Origin: CAZFLY01 sp964519995
GTDB taxonomy: Bacteria; Planctomycetota; Phycisphaerae; Sedimentisphaerales; Anaerobacaceae
DNA length: 26,431 nucleotides
Direction of reading: 5' to 3'
NCBI GenBank assembly: GCA_964519995.1
Contig: CAZFLY010000042.1
Location: forward strand, 1 to 26,431
Shown: positions 1-7,220 of the stretch, one piece after another
Layout: each line of letters opens with the position of its first letter
Numbering within the stretch: the stretch's first letter is position 1
Translations under genes and position numbers: made by a program
Notes under the pieces: model-generated
The model's database searches: none
What the model saw: only the letters and a program-made list of their open reading frames with translations
Told to the model about the DNA's origin: nothing

Positions 1-2045
1 TCGTAACCGATTTCGCTAGCCCGTACCCGGGTAATGAGACGGATCAATTAATTGCGCCTTCAACACTTGCAAGCGGCTGGCATCATGTAGCCGTTGTGAT
101 AGATGGAGATAACGACCCTAACTCTATGCAGCTTTACCTTGACGGTACTGTTGTTGCAGAAGATATAACGGAAACCCTACCGGCAGACCTCAATGACATT
201 ACAAGCAACATGCTTGGCCATCCGGTGCACGGCCTTGAAGCATACTTGACTGGCGTGTTAGATGATTTCCGCATCTATGACGTGGCACTAACGCAGGAAG
301 AGATTAAGACAGTGATGCGAATTGACCCGCTGCGTGCCTGGAATCCGAAGCCTGCTGTTGGAAGAATAATGGATTTAATTGATGCAGAAACGGAGTTGCC
401 TCTTAGCTGGTCGCCCGGAGATGAGGCCTTACATCACAATGTGTATTTCGGCACTGATTATGCTGCTGTAGATGCCGTCGATGCGTCCGATACCACAGGC
501 ATATATCGAGGCCAGCAGGATGCTAACAATTACACGCCACCTGAAGGTGTTGAGCGCGGCCAGACTTACTACTGGCGGATCGATGAGATCAATACCGATG
601 CAACTATCAGCAAAGGCAGAATCTGGAGCTTTACCATAGCTGATTATCTTATTGTGGACGATTTTGAGGGCTACAACAACAACTCTCCAGACAGGGTCTT
701 CCAGACCTGGGTAGACGGTGTTGGCTATTCGGCGGATCAGTATCTGCCGGCGAATCCCGGCAACGGCACCGGTTCAGCTATCGGTCACGACATTTGGAGT
801 ACGGATAGCCCATACTATCAGGGCAATATCATGGAGACCCTTATCGTCCACGCGTCCGGCCAATCGATGCCGATGTATTACAATAATGTGAATGACCCGT
901 TTATCTCAGAAGCTATACGTACCTGGGATACACCACAAGACTGGACGCAAGAAGGCGTTGCAGCCTTGACCATCTGGTTCCGGGGTTATCGACAGTCTGT
1001 CGGAGGCATAAGCTACAATGCAGCGACACAAACTTACACGATGACCGGAGCAGGCACCGATATTTACGGTGAATCCGACGAATTCCACTATGCGTACAAG
1101 CAGCTTTCAGGCGAAGGCTCAATTACAGCTAAGGTCGAGAGTCTTACCGATATAAACGCGTGGTCCAAAGCTGGAGTAATGATTCGTGAAACACTCGATG
1201 CGGACTCTGCGCAAGTTCTGATATCCGTCACGCCGCAGAATGGCATCGAATTCATGTATCGCCCCCTCGCAGGTGACACTACCACCGCCTGGGCAGAAGC
1301 TGGGTACAACGCACCGCATTGGGTGAGAATAAGACGCGTTCAGAATGACTTCTATGCTGAGCATTCGACTGATGGCGTCATCTGGGTTGACGTGCAGGGT
1401 GATAGTCCATCATCGGCTAACATCCCGATGAGTGTCAATACCTACATTGGCTTGCATTTGTGCTCACATGAAGAGCTTCAGACGGCCGAAGCGGTCTTCT
1501 CCAACGTCAGAACTACTGGTGACGTTACTCCAACGGGGCCGTTTACTCAATCGCAGGATATTGGCATACTGAGCAACGATGCCGACAGGCTCTACGTCAT
1601 CGTCGAAGACGATGATGATAACTCCCATCTCGTTGAGTATCCCGAGCCAAATGCAACACAGATATATGAATGGCAGGATTTCAACATTGACATGCGTGAG
1701 TTCACCAATGCTGACGTAAATACAGCAGCCATTACCAAGATGACCATTGGTGTTGGCAACAAGGCTGCTCCTGCATCTGCAGGCACAGGTACTATGTACT
1801 TCGATGACATCAGGTTGCATTGGCCTCGATGTGTACCATCGCAGCTACAACCTGTCGGAGACATCAATGACGATTGTGTGGTAGACGAGTCTGACCTTGA
1901 GATTATGGCTAATGAGTGGCTGGATACTGCTACAGAAGAGGTTACGCTTGTAGCCGATCTTGATGACGATGGCGACGTTGACTTTGGCGATTATGCGGTT
2001 TTGGCGTCATCCTGGCTTGAGGAGCTTATTTGGCCACAGTTGTAG
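1..2045 (+). CDS. Secreted multidomain LamG / dockerin-like surface protein (5' partial)
   Basis: The reading frame is open from the left edge, so the N-terminus and signal peptide lie outside the window. The first visible residues already belong to a LamG (concanavalin-like) domain, with the WHHVAVVIDG and LYLDG strands and a closing DDFRIYD motif. A fibronectin-III-like segment follows (NVYFGTD … TYYWRIDEIN … WSFTI). Next comes a beta-sandwich that opens with VDDFEGY and closes with YFDDIRLHWPRC. A separate DUF1349-like sandwich appears to be inserted inside it (roughly GGISYNAATQ to VFSNVRTTG, about 1000-1520). The C-terminus has two dockerin-type calcium loops, GDINDDCVVDESD…NEWL and ADLDDDGDVDFGD…SSWLEE. 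The family binds or processes extracellular polysaccharide. No catalytic domain is visible here, so an enzyme domain could lie upstream. The gene ends in TAG and is followed by a strong terminator. Confidence 0.85.
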   Translation, partial: VTDFASPYPGNETDQLIAPSTLASGWHHVAVVIDGDNDPNSMQLYLDGTVVAEDITETLPADLNDITSNMLGHPVHGLEAYLTGVLDDFRIYDVALTQEEIKTVMRIDPLRAWNPKPAVGRIMDLIDAETELPLSWSPGDEALHHNVYFGTDYAAVDAVDASDTTGIYRGQQDANNYTPPEGVERGQTYYWRIDEINTDATISKGRIWSFTIADYLIVDDFEGYNNNSPDRVFQTWVDGVGYSADQYLPANPGNGTGSAIGHDIWSTDSPYYQGNIMETLIVHASGQSMPMYYNNVNDPFISEAIRTWDTPQDWTQEGVAALTIWFRGYRQSVGGISYNAATQTYTMTGAGTDIYGESDEFHYAYKQLSGEGSITAKVESLTDINAWSKAGVMIRETLDADSAQVLISVTPQNGIEFMYRPLAGDTTTAWAEAGYNAPHWVRIRRVQNDFYAEHSTDGVIWVDVQGDSPSSANIPMSVNTYIGLHLCSHEELQTAEAVFSNVRTTGDVTPTGPFTQSQDIGILSNDADRLYVIVEDDDDNSHLVEYPEPNATQIYEWQDFNIDMREFTNADVNTAAITKMTIGVGNKAAPASAGTGTMYFDDIRLHWPRCVPSQLQPVGDINDDCVVDESDLEIMANEWLDTATEEVTLVADLDDDGDVDFGDYAVLASSWLEELIWPQL

Positions 2046-2083
2046 TATGCTCTTAAGCGGAACGACTATGATTTGCATTATTT

Positions 2084-2122
2084 CGGGCCCATGCATATTG
2101 ATTTTGCATGGGCCCGTTTTTT
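2084..2122 (+). terminator. Rho-independent terminator of the LamG/dockerin gene
   Basis: A perfect 12-bp inverted repeat (arms 2084-2095 and 2105-2116, CGGGCCCATGCA / TGCATGGGCCCG) encloses a 9-nt loop and is followed directly by six T residues (2117-2122). It sits about 40 nt past the stop codon at 2045. This is an unambiguous intrinsic terminator by sequence. The stem could also work on the other strand, but no comparable T-run follows it there. Confidence 0.93.
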
Positions 2123-2206
2123 GTATAGGAGCCTATCAGGTTACAGACGTTTTTCCCCCGAAGAACAAATACGAGATTCATACGGCGAATCACGAGCAAC
2201 GAAATG

Positions 2207-2845
2207 CTATCTCATAACCCAGCGTTTTCCTTTGTAGACTACATTGGCACCTGACCGGAAGACCGGTTCGCCGGTAAGATCGTAGCTCAATTCGAGCGTC
2301 TTTCTTAAATAAACTTTAATCGGCTGACCTGCCTGGTCTTTCTCCACAGGATGGTTCACCACTGCCGTCTCATTGCTGAGGCCCGTTATAAAAAACTTTA
2401 CATGCTTGGCTTGCGTATCAAAGTCTGGCCAAATAATAGCGATATCCTTTGCGTTGTCTTCGCCCTGAAGTATCCTATCGTCCACCTGCTCCAAAGGTTC
2501 GAGGAACGGATATGTGTTTTGATGACGTATTTTTATCTGCTCAAACACATTTAGCGACACATTTCTACCGGCTGGTATGATTTGAAAAGCATCCGTCATC
2601 ATGTCACACTGTGGGTAGAACCCGACATCTTCATTCGTGTTATTGGTAACACTTAATATGGTATACCAGAACCGTTGTGCCCTGCCTGCAGCGCCTAACC
2701 GCATAACAATTTGCTCAGGCTGCGTAAATGTTACACTGAGAGTCCACTCTCCCGAATGCTGAATTATAGCTGGCTCCGGTGCCGCAAAACAAACACATCC
2801 CAAAGCCACACAAACTGTCAATGCCCCCAAAACCAGGCTTTTCAT
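2207..2845 (-). CDS. Exported hypothetical protein
   Basis: This 212-residue protein has a clear Sec signal peptide: MK, a hydrophobic core rich in L/V/C, then a CFAAPEP-type cleavage region around residues 20-24. The mature part looks all-beta (WTLSVTFTQPEQIVMRL, FWYTILSVTNNTNEDVGF) and reads like an immunoglobulin-like or transglutaminase-adjacent fold with a 'normal thermodynamic state' style interior. I cannot assign it to a named family. GGGGAG lies 6 nt before the ATG, which supports this start. A sigma70-like promoter lies upstream at 2892-2920. It is divergent from the DUF547 lipoprotein gene and its 3' end faces the terminator of the LamG gene. A periplasmic or surface location is inferred from the signal peptide alone. 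Confidence 0.75.
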   Translation of the reverse strand: MKSLVLGALTVCVALGCVCFAAPEPAIIQHSGEWTLSVTFTQPEQIVMRLGAAGRAQRFWYTILSVTNNTNEDVGFYPQCDMMTDAFQIIPAGRNVSLNVFEQIKIRHQNTYPFLEPLEQVDDRILQGEDNAKDIAIIWPDFDTQAKHVKFFITGLSNETAVVNHPVEKDQAGQPIKVYLRKTLELSYDLTGEPVFRSGANVVYKGKRWVMR

Positions 2846-2891
2846 CGTGCACTCCCCATAAATAGGAAAAAATAACTCCTTAAGACCTCAC

Positions 2892-2920
2892 ATTCTAATG
2901 ATACTATTATTTTACATCAA
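2892..2920 (-). promoter_or_regulatory. Predicted sigma70-type promoter for the exported hypothetical protein
   Basis: Read on the minus strand, TTGATG (2920-2915) is followed by a 17-nt AT-rich spacer and TAGAAT (2897-2892). Five of six -10 positions and four of six -35 positions match the consensus, with ideal spacing. The predicted start would lie near 2885, giving a leader of about 40 nt. This is visual recognition only. Confidence 0.45.
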
Positions 2921-3059
2921 AACCGCCCGGAAGCCAAGAACAAACTACCACTCCAGCTCATATTGAGCATGTGGAACATATCCCTCCGACAGCCTTCTAA
3001 TTAAGTCCATCCGGGCAATAAAGCCAACTCCTAAAAAGGACGAAACAACTAACAGACCA

Positions 3060-3087
3060 TTGAATTTATCGACCGAAGCCTTATTCT
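3060..3087 (+). promoter_or_regulatory. Predicted sigma70-type promoter for the DUF547 lipoprotein
   Basis: TTGAAT (3060-3065) and TATTCT (3082-3087) are separated by 16 nt and face the gene that starts at 3151, leaving a leader of about 57 nt. Together with the minus-strand promoter at 2892-2920 it would form a divergent promoter region. The rest of 2846-3150 shows no gene. The region is AT-rich, so chance matches are possible. Confidence 0.3.
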
Positions 3088-3150
3088 ATATCAATAATGG
3101 TCATATATATTCTCAAAGTCGAATGTGTTTAGTTATCGGAATTTAGACTA

Positions 3151-4293
3151 ATGGCAAAGTACACTATCTTTTGGGCGTCATTTCTAATTATATTGGGCTT
3201 TTTTGCCAGCTGTTCCCCAACAGAATCTGAGGCTCTTGAGCCCGAAAAAACAGAAGTTACCGAGCAGGAATGGGCAATGCCAGCACCTGTCCAGATCAAG
3301 CCTAACGAACCCATGTACGTCCAGGCTGAATCTCCCGTTATAGAACCGAACATTGCAGAAACCATCCCAGCTGAGCTGCCACAGGCTGAAGTAACGCCGG
3401 TAGAACCAAATAGCGTTGAAGCCGACCCAAATGAGCCTGATATCATCGAGGCCAACGATGTTAAGGCTGCCGTAATCGAGCCCAACATAATAGAACCTGA
3501 AAGTACCCAGCTCCGGCCCAAAGTCACATTCCACGATAAGTGTGCTGATATTTTCAGCCAGTTTGTCGATGCCGACGGTTTGGTTGACTATATGGAGCTT
3601 CGGCGAAAAAGATTACAGCTAAAAGATGTTCTCGATGAATTCGATATGCTCGATCCCAATGAATATAGGTCTTGGCCAAGGGATGACAAAATCGCCTTTT
3701 GGATCAACGCTTATAATATTCAAATGCTGAACATAATTATCCAGAATTATCCCATAGAGGCTTCGCGCTGGCTTACAATATTTTATGGTCCTTATAGTAT
3801 CAGGCACATAAAGGGTATTTGGACCGACTACAAGTTCATGGTGATGGATGAGGAATTCACGCTTTCAGAAGTCGAACAGCGTTTTTTCCGTAAGACATTC
3901 GATGACCCACGTGTATTTCTTGCAATTTTTCAGGCCAGTCTTTCCGGCCCTCCTTTGCGCAATGAGCCATACTATGGGGATAAGCTCGAAGAACAGTTGG
4001 AAGAGCAGACAAAACGGTTTTTATCCAGCCCAAATGGATTCAGAATAGCCAAAGACGAGCAAACAGTCTATGTGTCGGCTATATTTCAGCCGACCTGGCA
4101 CGGCAAAGACTTTATCAGCAAATTTGGAACAGGCAAAAAATTCAAAGACCAACAGCCCGCAATCCGTGCAGCGTTGAATTTCATCAGCAATTATATTCCT
4201 GAACACGACGTATCTTTTCTTGAGGTAGGCAACTACTCGGTCAAACACATCAAGTACGACTGGACTCTGAACGACAACTCGAGAAGACCGTAA
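3151..4293 (+). CDS. DUF547-domain lipoprotein with an acidic EPN-rich linker
   Basis: This 380-residue protein begins with a hydrophobic segment ending F-A-S-C (Cys21), a plausible though not ideal lipobox. Residues about 25-125 form a low-complexity acidic linker with recurring xEPN / PNEP units, which probably spans the periplasm or cell wall. From about residue 127 the sequence matches DUF547: FHDKCADIFSQFVDADGLVDY, FWINAYNIQMLNI, a RHIKGIW strand and LSEVEQRFFRKTFDDPRVFLAIFQAS. Most DUF547 proteins have a conserved …CASxSCPPLR stretch. Here it reads QASLSGPPLR, so both cysteines are gone while PPLR remains. The molecular function of DUF547 is not settled. There is no strong Shine-Dalgarno before the ATG. 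It stands alone between a divergent promoter region and metK. Confidence 0.8.
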   Translation: MAKYTIFWASFLIILGFFASCSPTESEALEPEKTEVTEQEWAMPAPVQIKPNEPMYVQAESPVIEPNIAETIPAELPQAEVTPVEPNSVEADPNEPDIIEANDVKAAVIEPNIIEPESTQLRPKVTFHDKCADIFSQFVDADGLVDYMELRRKRLQLKDVLDEFDMLDPNEYRSWPRDDKIAFWINAYNIQMLNIIIQNYPIEASRWLTIFYGPYSIRHIKGIWTDYKFMVMDEEFTLSEVEQRFFRKTFDDPRVFLAIFQASLSGPPLRNEPYYGDKLEEQLEEQTKRFLSSPNGFRIAKDEQTVYVSAIFQPTWHGKDFISKFGTGKKFKDQQPAIRAALNFISNYIPEHDVSFLEVGNYSVKHIKYDWTLNDNSRRP

Positions 4294-4334
4294 AAACACT
4301 CCGTTCACATCCGTTCTTCAACATCAGTTTTTGC

Positions 4335-4362
4335 TTGACTGTAAATCGCGGTCTTTTATCAT
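4335..4362 (+). promoter_or_regulatory. Predicted promoter of metK
   Basis: TTGACT (4335-4340) and TATCAT (4357-4362) are 16 nt apart. This is a good sigma70-like pair placed about 125 nt before the metK ATG, which implies a long 5' leader. It is a visual match only. Confidence 0.42.
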
Positions 4363-4410
4363 ATTCGCTGGATTTGGTCGCCAGACCCGCCAATGCTTAA
4401 AGCGCCCTTT

Positions 4411-4454
4411 CTGCTTTTTTTAGCAGATGGACAAGCTGCTCTTTGCGTTTTTTT
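4411..4454 (+). promoter_or_regulatory. metK leader with mutually exclusive hairpins (possible attenuator)
   Basis: AGCAG at 4422-4426 can pair with CTGCT upstream (4411-4415, loop TTTTTT) or with CTGCT downstream (4436-4440, 9-nt loop). A run of seven T residues follows at 4448-4454, about 35 nt before metK. Two competing stems before a T-run are the layout of an attenuator or riboswitch expression platform. The stems are only 5 bp and the T-run is 7 nt past the second stem, so chance is quite possible. I do not recognise a known SAM riboswitch class in this leader. Confidence 0.25.
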
Positions 4455-4489
4455 ATAAATGCAATCGGTTATGAAAGGACATAAAACAG

Positions 4490-5704
4490 ATGGCAAAGAA
4501 AATGATTTCTGCCAATCCCAATTGTGACATCACCAATTATTTATTCACCAGTGAGTCTGTAACTATGGGTCATCCTGACAAGGTAGCCGACCACATATCC
4601 GATGCAATTCTCGATGCCATGCTCGCCCAGGATCCTCAAAGCAGAGTTGCTTGCGAGACAATGGTCAAGTCGGACATGGTCATAGTCGCAGGAGAAATTA
4701 CCTCAAGGGCCGTCGTAGACATCCCACAGATTGTACGCAACACAATAAAAAACATAGGATATACCGACCCTGCTATGGGTTTTGATTCTGCGAATTGTGC
4801 GGTGCTGGTTTCCCTTGGCAAGCAAAGCCCTGACATATCTCTGGGCGTGACCGAAGGCAAAGGCCTGCACAAGGAACAGGGAGCCGGTGACCAGGGTATG
4901 ATGTTCGGCTACGCCTGTAAAGATACACCACAACTTATGCCGATGCCGATCCAGCTTGCCCATGCGCTGACGATTCAACTCGAGAAGCTGCGCCGAAATA
5001 AAACTCTGCCCTGGCTGCGACCCGACGGCAAGACCCAGGTGACTGTCGAATATAAAAACAAAAAGCCAAAACGCATTCATACTGTTGTGGTATCCACGCA
5101 CCATGCGCCGTCTGTTGCCGAGAGGGAATTGCGAAAGCAAATCAAGGAAAAAGTTATTCTGCCTACTCTGCCGAAGCGCCTCTTAGACAACCGCACTGTT
5201 ATTCACATAAATCCCACAGGCCGATTTGAGCTGGGTGGCCCCAAAGCCGACTGCGGCGTGACCGGCAGAAAGCTAATCGTCGATACCTATGGCGGAAGAG
5301 GAAAACATGGTGGTGGCGCCTTCAGCGGAAAAGACCCTACCAAAGTTGATAGGACCGCATGTTATATGGCGCGGTATATAGCCAAGAATATCGTCGCAGC
5401 AGACCTTGCTGATGCCTGTGAGGTTCAGCTCTCGTATGCCATCGGCGTAGCTGAGCCGATATCCGTTTATGTCAACACGGAGGGTACAGCAAAGATTAGC
5501 GAAACCACAATAAGCCAAATTGTGCGTAAGCTTTTCCCACTAACTCCTAAAAAAATGGTCGCCCACCTAAAACTTGCTCGTCCGATTTTCGCCGACACTT
5601 CGCACGGCGGACATTTCGGACGAAATCACCCCAATTTCACCTGGGAAAAAACCGACATGGTCAATAAGCTCCGCAAGGCCGCAGGCCTGAAACAAAAGAA
5701 GTGA
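4490..5704 (+). CDS. metK: S-adenosylmethionine synthetase (methionine adenosyltransferase)
   Basis: The enzyme makes S-adenosylmethionine from ATP and methionine, releasing phosphate and diphosphate, in the cytoplasm. The 404-residue protein is full length and has the family signatures: GHPDKVADHISDAILDA (residues 27-43), GAGDQGMMFGYA (131-142) and the phosphate-binding loop GGGAFSGKDPTKVDR (274-288). The start is supported by AAAGGA about 10 nt upstream. It stands alone behind its own promoter and a roughly 125-nt leader that may fold. S-adenosylmethionine would also supply aminopropyl groups if the putrescine made by the window's PvlArgDC/agmatinase pair is converted to spermidine, but no spermidine gene is visible here. 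Confidence 0.97.
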   Translation: MAKKMISANPNCDITNYLFTSESVTMGHPDKVADHISDAILDAMLAQDPQSRVACETMVKSDMVIVAGEITSRAVVDIPQIVRNTIKNIGYTDPAMGFDSANCAVLVSLGKQSPDISLGVTEGKGLHKEQGAGDQGMMFGYACKDTPQLMPMPIQLAHALTIQLEKLRRNKTLPWLRPDGKTQVTVEYKNKKPKRIHTVVVSTHHAPSVAERELRKQIKEKVILPTLPKRLLDNRTVIHINPTGRFELGGPKADCGVTGRKLIVDTYGGRGKHGGGAFSGKDPTKVDRTACYMARYIAKNIVAADLADACEVQLSYAIGVAEPISVYVNTEGTAKISETTISQIVRKLFPLTPKKMVAHLKLARPIFADTSHGGHFGRNHPNFTWEKTDMVNKLRKAAGLKQKK

Positions 5705-5810
5705 CTCGTGTCTCATCGCTCGTATCTCGCTTGTCTCGGCGTAGCCTGTGGCGGAGCCGGATTGTGCGTTGTGCGTATCTCGTATTTCGTACTTAATCGC
5801 GTGGCAACAT

Positions 5811-5825
5811 TCCGCCTTTGGCGGA
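5811..5825. repeat. Short palindrome in the metK downstream region
   Basis: TCCGCC-TTT-GGCGGA is a perfect 6-bp stem with a 3-nt loop. It lies in 5705-5956, a stretch without a gene that also contains degenerate TCGTATCTCG-like units (about 5708-5792). It has no T-run, so it is not a standard terminator. A dispersed intergenic repeat is the likeliest reading. Confidence 0.4.
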
Positions 5826-5956
5826 TTGTGAATGGCTATCACTAAGCTGAGTTTGAAATTCCAATCCACCTTGTTTATCCCTTCATACAAGATATTCTCA
5901 AGGGCAAAGAATTTTTCTGTAAGTCCTTGCGGGCAAGTGAGTCTAATATAGTGGTC

Positions 5957-6076
5957 ATGACCGAGACGATTGATGATGAATATCTGGTTAAACAATTTAT
6001 CCGGGGCGACAAATCAGCGTTTGAGACAATCCTCAAACGAGACTCTCATATTTCACCTCTTCTTTCGGTTCCGTAG
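5957..6076 (+). pseudogene. N-terminal stub of an ECF RNA polymerase sigma factor
   Basis: A 39-codon frame begins MTETIDDEYLVKQFIRGDKSAFETILKR. This is the classic opening of an ECF sigma factor (region 2.1: acidic start, 'LV.xF..GD..AFE.L'). After about residue 28 the match stops, the next residues (DSHISPLLSVP) fit no sigma region, and TAG ends the frame. Regions 2.2-2.4 and 4 are not found downstream in any frame I could read. An intact ECF factor is about 170-200 residues, so this is a remnant cut off early, probably by deletion. It lies inside the gene-poor 5705-6348 interval next to several palindromes. A functional micropeptide is possible but unlikely. Confidence 0.6.
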
Positions 6077-6128
6077 CATCTGTTAATTCTGCAACGTTGT
6101 AGGGCCTACTCGGAACGCCAGTTCTAAA

Positions 6129-6160
6129 GAAGTGGCGGGCATAGCCCGCCCTACCCACTT
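6129..6160. repeat. REP-like GC-rich palindrome
   Basis: The core GGCGGGC-ATA-GCCCGCC (6134-6150) is a perfect 7-bp stem with a 3-nt loop. Flanking AAGTG (6129-6133) and CACTT (6156-6160) extend the pairing after a small bulge. Elements of this GTGGCGGGC…GCCCGCC form are typical dispersed intergenic repeats in many bacteria. No transposase is nearby. Confidence 0.6.
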
Positions 6161-6192
6161 TCGAATAAGTATTGACGAACAAGAAATCGCTT

Positions 6193-6274
6193 GCCAGAAA
6201 ATCTGGCCACACCCCAGTTGAAGGCTAGCATATTATTCCTTGGAATAAGCCAGAACCATAGGATAGAATGCTAG
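6193..6274. repeat. Cluster of three further palindromes upstream of the Yip1 gene
   Basis: Three perfect inverted repeats lie within 82 nt. GCCAGA-AAA-TCTGGC spans 6193-6207. TTATTCC-TT-GGAATAA spans 6233-6248. An outer pair, CTAGCAT (6225-6231) and ATGCTAG (6268-6274), encloses the second. Together with the hairpin at 6129-6160 they form a dense structured stretch just upstream of the gene at 6349. It could be a structured RNA, a cruciform-forming element, or the end of a decayed mobile element. Confidence 0.5.
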
Positions 6275-6348
6275 TTTGGTCTACCACATTAGGCGTTTGT
6301 TAATTAAGAACAGAAGTGTGAAATTACAGTTGGAGGCGAAAGAGAAAG

Positions 6349-6876
6349 ATGGCCAATTTTGGTAACCGTATCATTCGAGCCGCCCGACTCGACGTTGCTT
6401 TATATGAGGAAGTCGAGGCTGATAAGTCTGCGTTAGGTCAGGCTATGGGCGTTGTGGTTTTGTCCAGTGTTGCAGCTGGAATAGGAAGTACTTCAAAAGC
6501 TGGGCTTCTTGGAATGCTGATTGGAGTAGTTGTAGCTCTTGTTGGATGGTATATCTGGGCGTACTTGACTTATTTTATTGGTACAAAATTGCTTCCAGAG
6601 CCACAGACTAAAGCTGATCACGGAGAGTTGTTGCGAACAATTGGTTTTTCGAGTTCTCCCGGGCTGATTCGAGTGCTTGGTGTTATCCCAGTGATGCGAA
6701 GTATTGTTTTCCCCATTGCCGCAATTTGGATGTTGGTTGCAATGGTAATTGCAGTTAGGCAAGCTCTTGATTACAGCAGTACACTGCGTGCCATAGGAGT
6801 TTGTGTCATCGGTTGGATTGTCCAAACTGTAATGCTCGTATTACTGTTTTCTATGCTTGGTGGTTTTGCAGGGTAA
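6349..6876 (+). CDS. Yip1-family integral membrane protein
   Basis: This 175-residue protein matches the bacterial Yip1-domain pattern. A short cytoplasmic start (RIIRAARLDVALYEEVEADKSALGQA) is followed by about five hydrophobic segments: GVVVLSSVAAGIG, LLGMLIGVVVALVGWYIWAYLTYFIG, PGLIRVLGVIPVMRSIVFPIAAIWMLVAMVIAV and IGVCVIGWIVQTVMLVLLFSML. The RTIGFSSSPGLIR and AVRQALDYSS motifs are characteristic. GGAGG lies about 12 nt before the ATG. The role of bacterial Yip1 proteins is not well defined, though they are sometimes linked to membrane trafficking-like or stress functions. It is the only intact gene between metK and purH and is flanked on both sides by gene remnants and palindromes. The frame shows no sign of decay. 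Confidence 0.85.
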   Translation: MANFGNRIIRAARLDVALYEEVEADKSALGQAMGVVVLSSVAAGIGSTSKAGLLGMLIGVVVALVGWYIWAYLTYFIGTKLLPEPQTKADHGELLRTIGFSSSPGLIRVLGVIPVMRSIVFPIAAIWMLVAMVIAVRQALDYSSTLRAIGVCVIGWIVQTVMLVLLFSMLGGFAG

Positions 6877-6918
6877 TTTGATGCTGGTTAAGTGGCCATC
6901 TATATATTGACCTACTGC

Positions 6919-7215
6919 GAAGACCCACGAGTCACATACTTGGCAGAAGAAAAACGCTGGTATATCACCTATACTGCCTACTCGCCCAACGGTGCTGCCG
7001 TGGCATTGGCCTGTTTCAATGACCTTGTTCATGCTGAACGAATTGGACTGCTCTTTTCCCCAAACAATAAGGATACAGTGCTATTCCCACAAAAATTTAG
7101 TGACCGATGGACGGTACTCCACCGCCCAGACGCCGGCGGAATGGAACACATCTGGTCGGCCTATTCGCCTGACTTGGTGCCCTGGGGTGAGCCACACTGT
7201 GTGCTGCCGGAGCGC
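6919..7215 (+). pseudogene. Internal fragment of a GH130 glycoside phosphorylase
   Basis: The translated stretch EDPRVTYLAEEKRWYITYTAYS … NNKDTVLFPQKF … VLHRPDAGG…IWSAYSPDLVPWGE aligns step by step with the intact GH130 gene at 12604-13563 (EDPRITWLEEQQQWVVAYTAYS … DKDAALFPVSF … MFHRPV…IWISFSPDLKHWGN). The catalytic aspartate motif EDPR and the HRP motif are kept. The first roughly 90 residues and the last roughly 110-120 residues of the family fold are missing. The frame (open from a GTG at 6892 to a stop at 7296) starts with unrelated residues and ends in unrelated sequence. With no N-terminal blades and no C-terminal blades it cannot form the five-bladed propeller, so it is a relic. It begins 15 nt after the Yip1 stop codon. 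Confidence 0.82.
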
Positions 7216-7220
7216 AAAAA

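Noticed and set aside
4427..4474. A 15-codon frame before metK as a leader-peptide gene
   Set aside because: It has no ribosome binding site and no run of Met codons as expected of a Met-responsive leader. Kept only as a remark.
4363..4489. A known SAM riboswitch
   Set aside because: I could not match the leader to any SAM class I know. The structured look alone is not enough.
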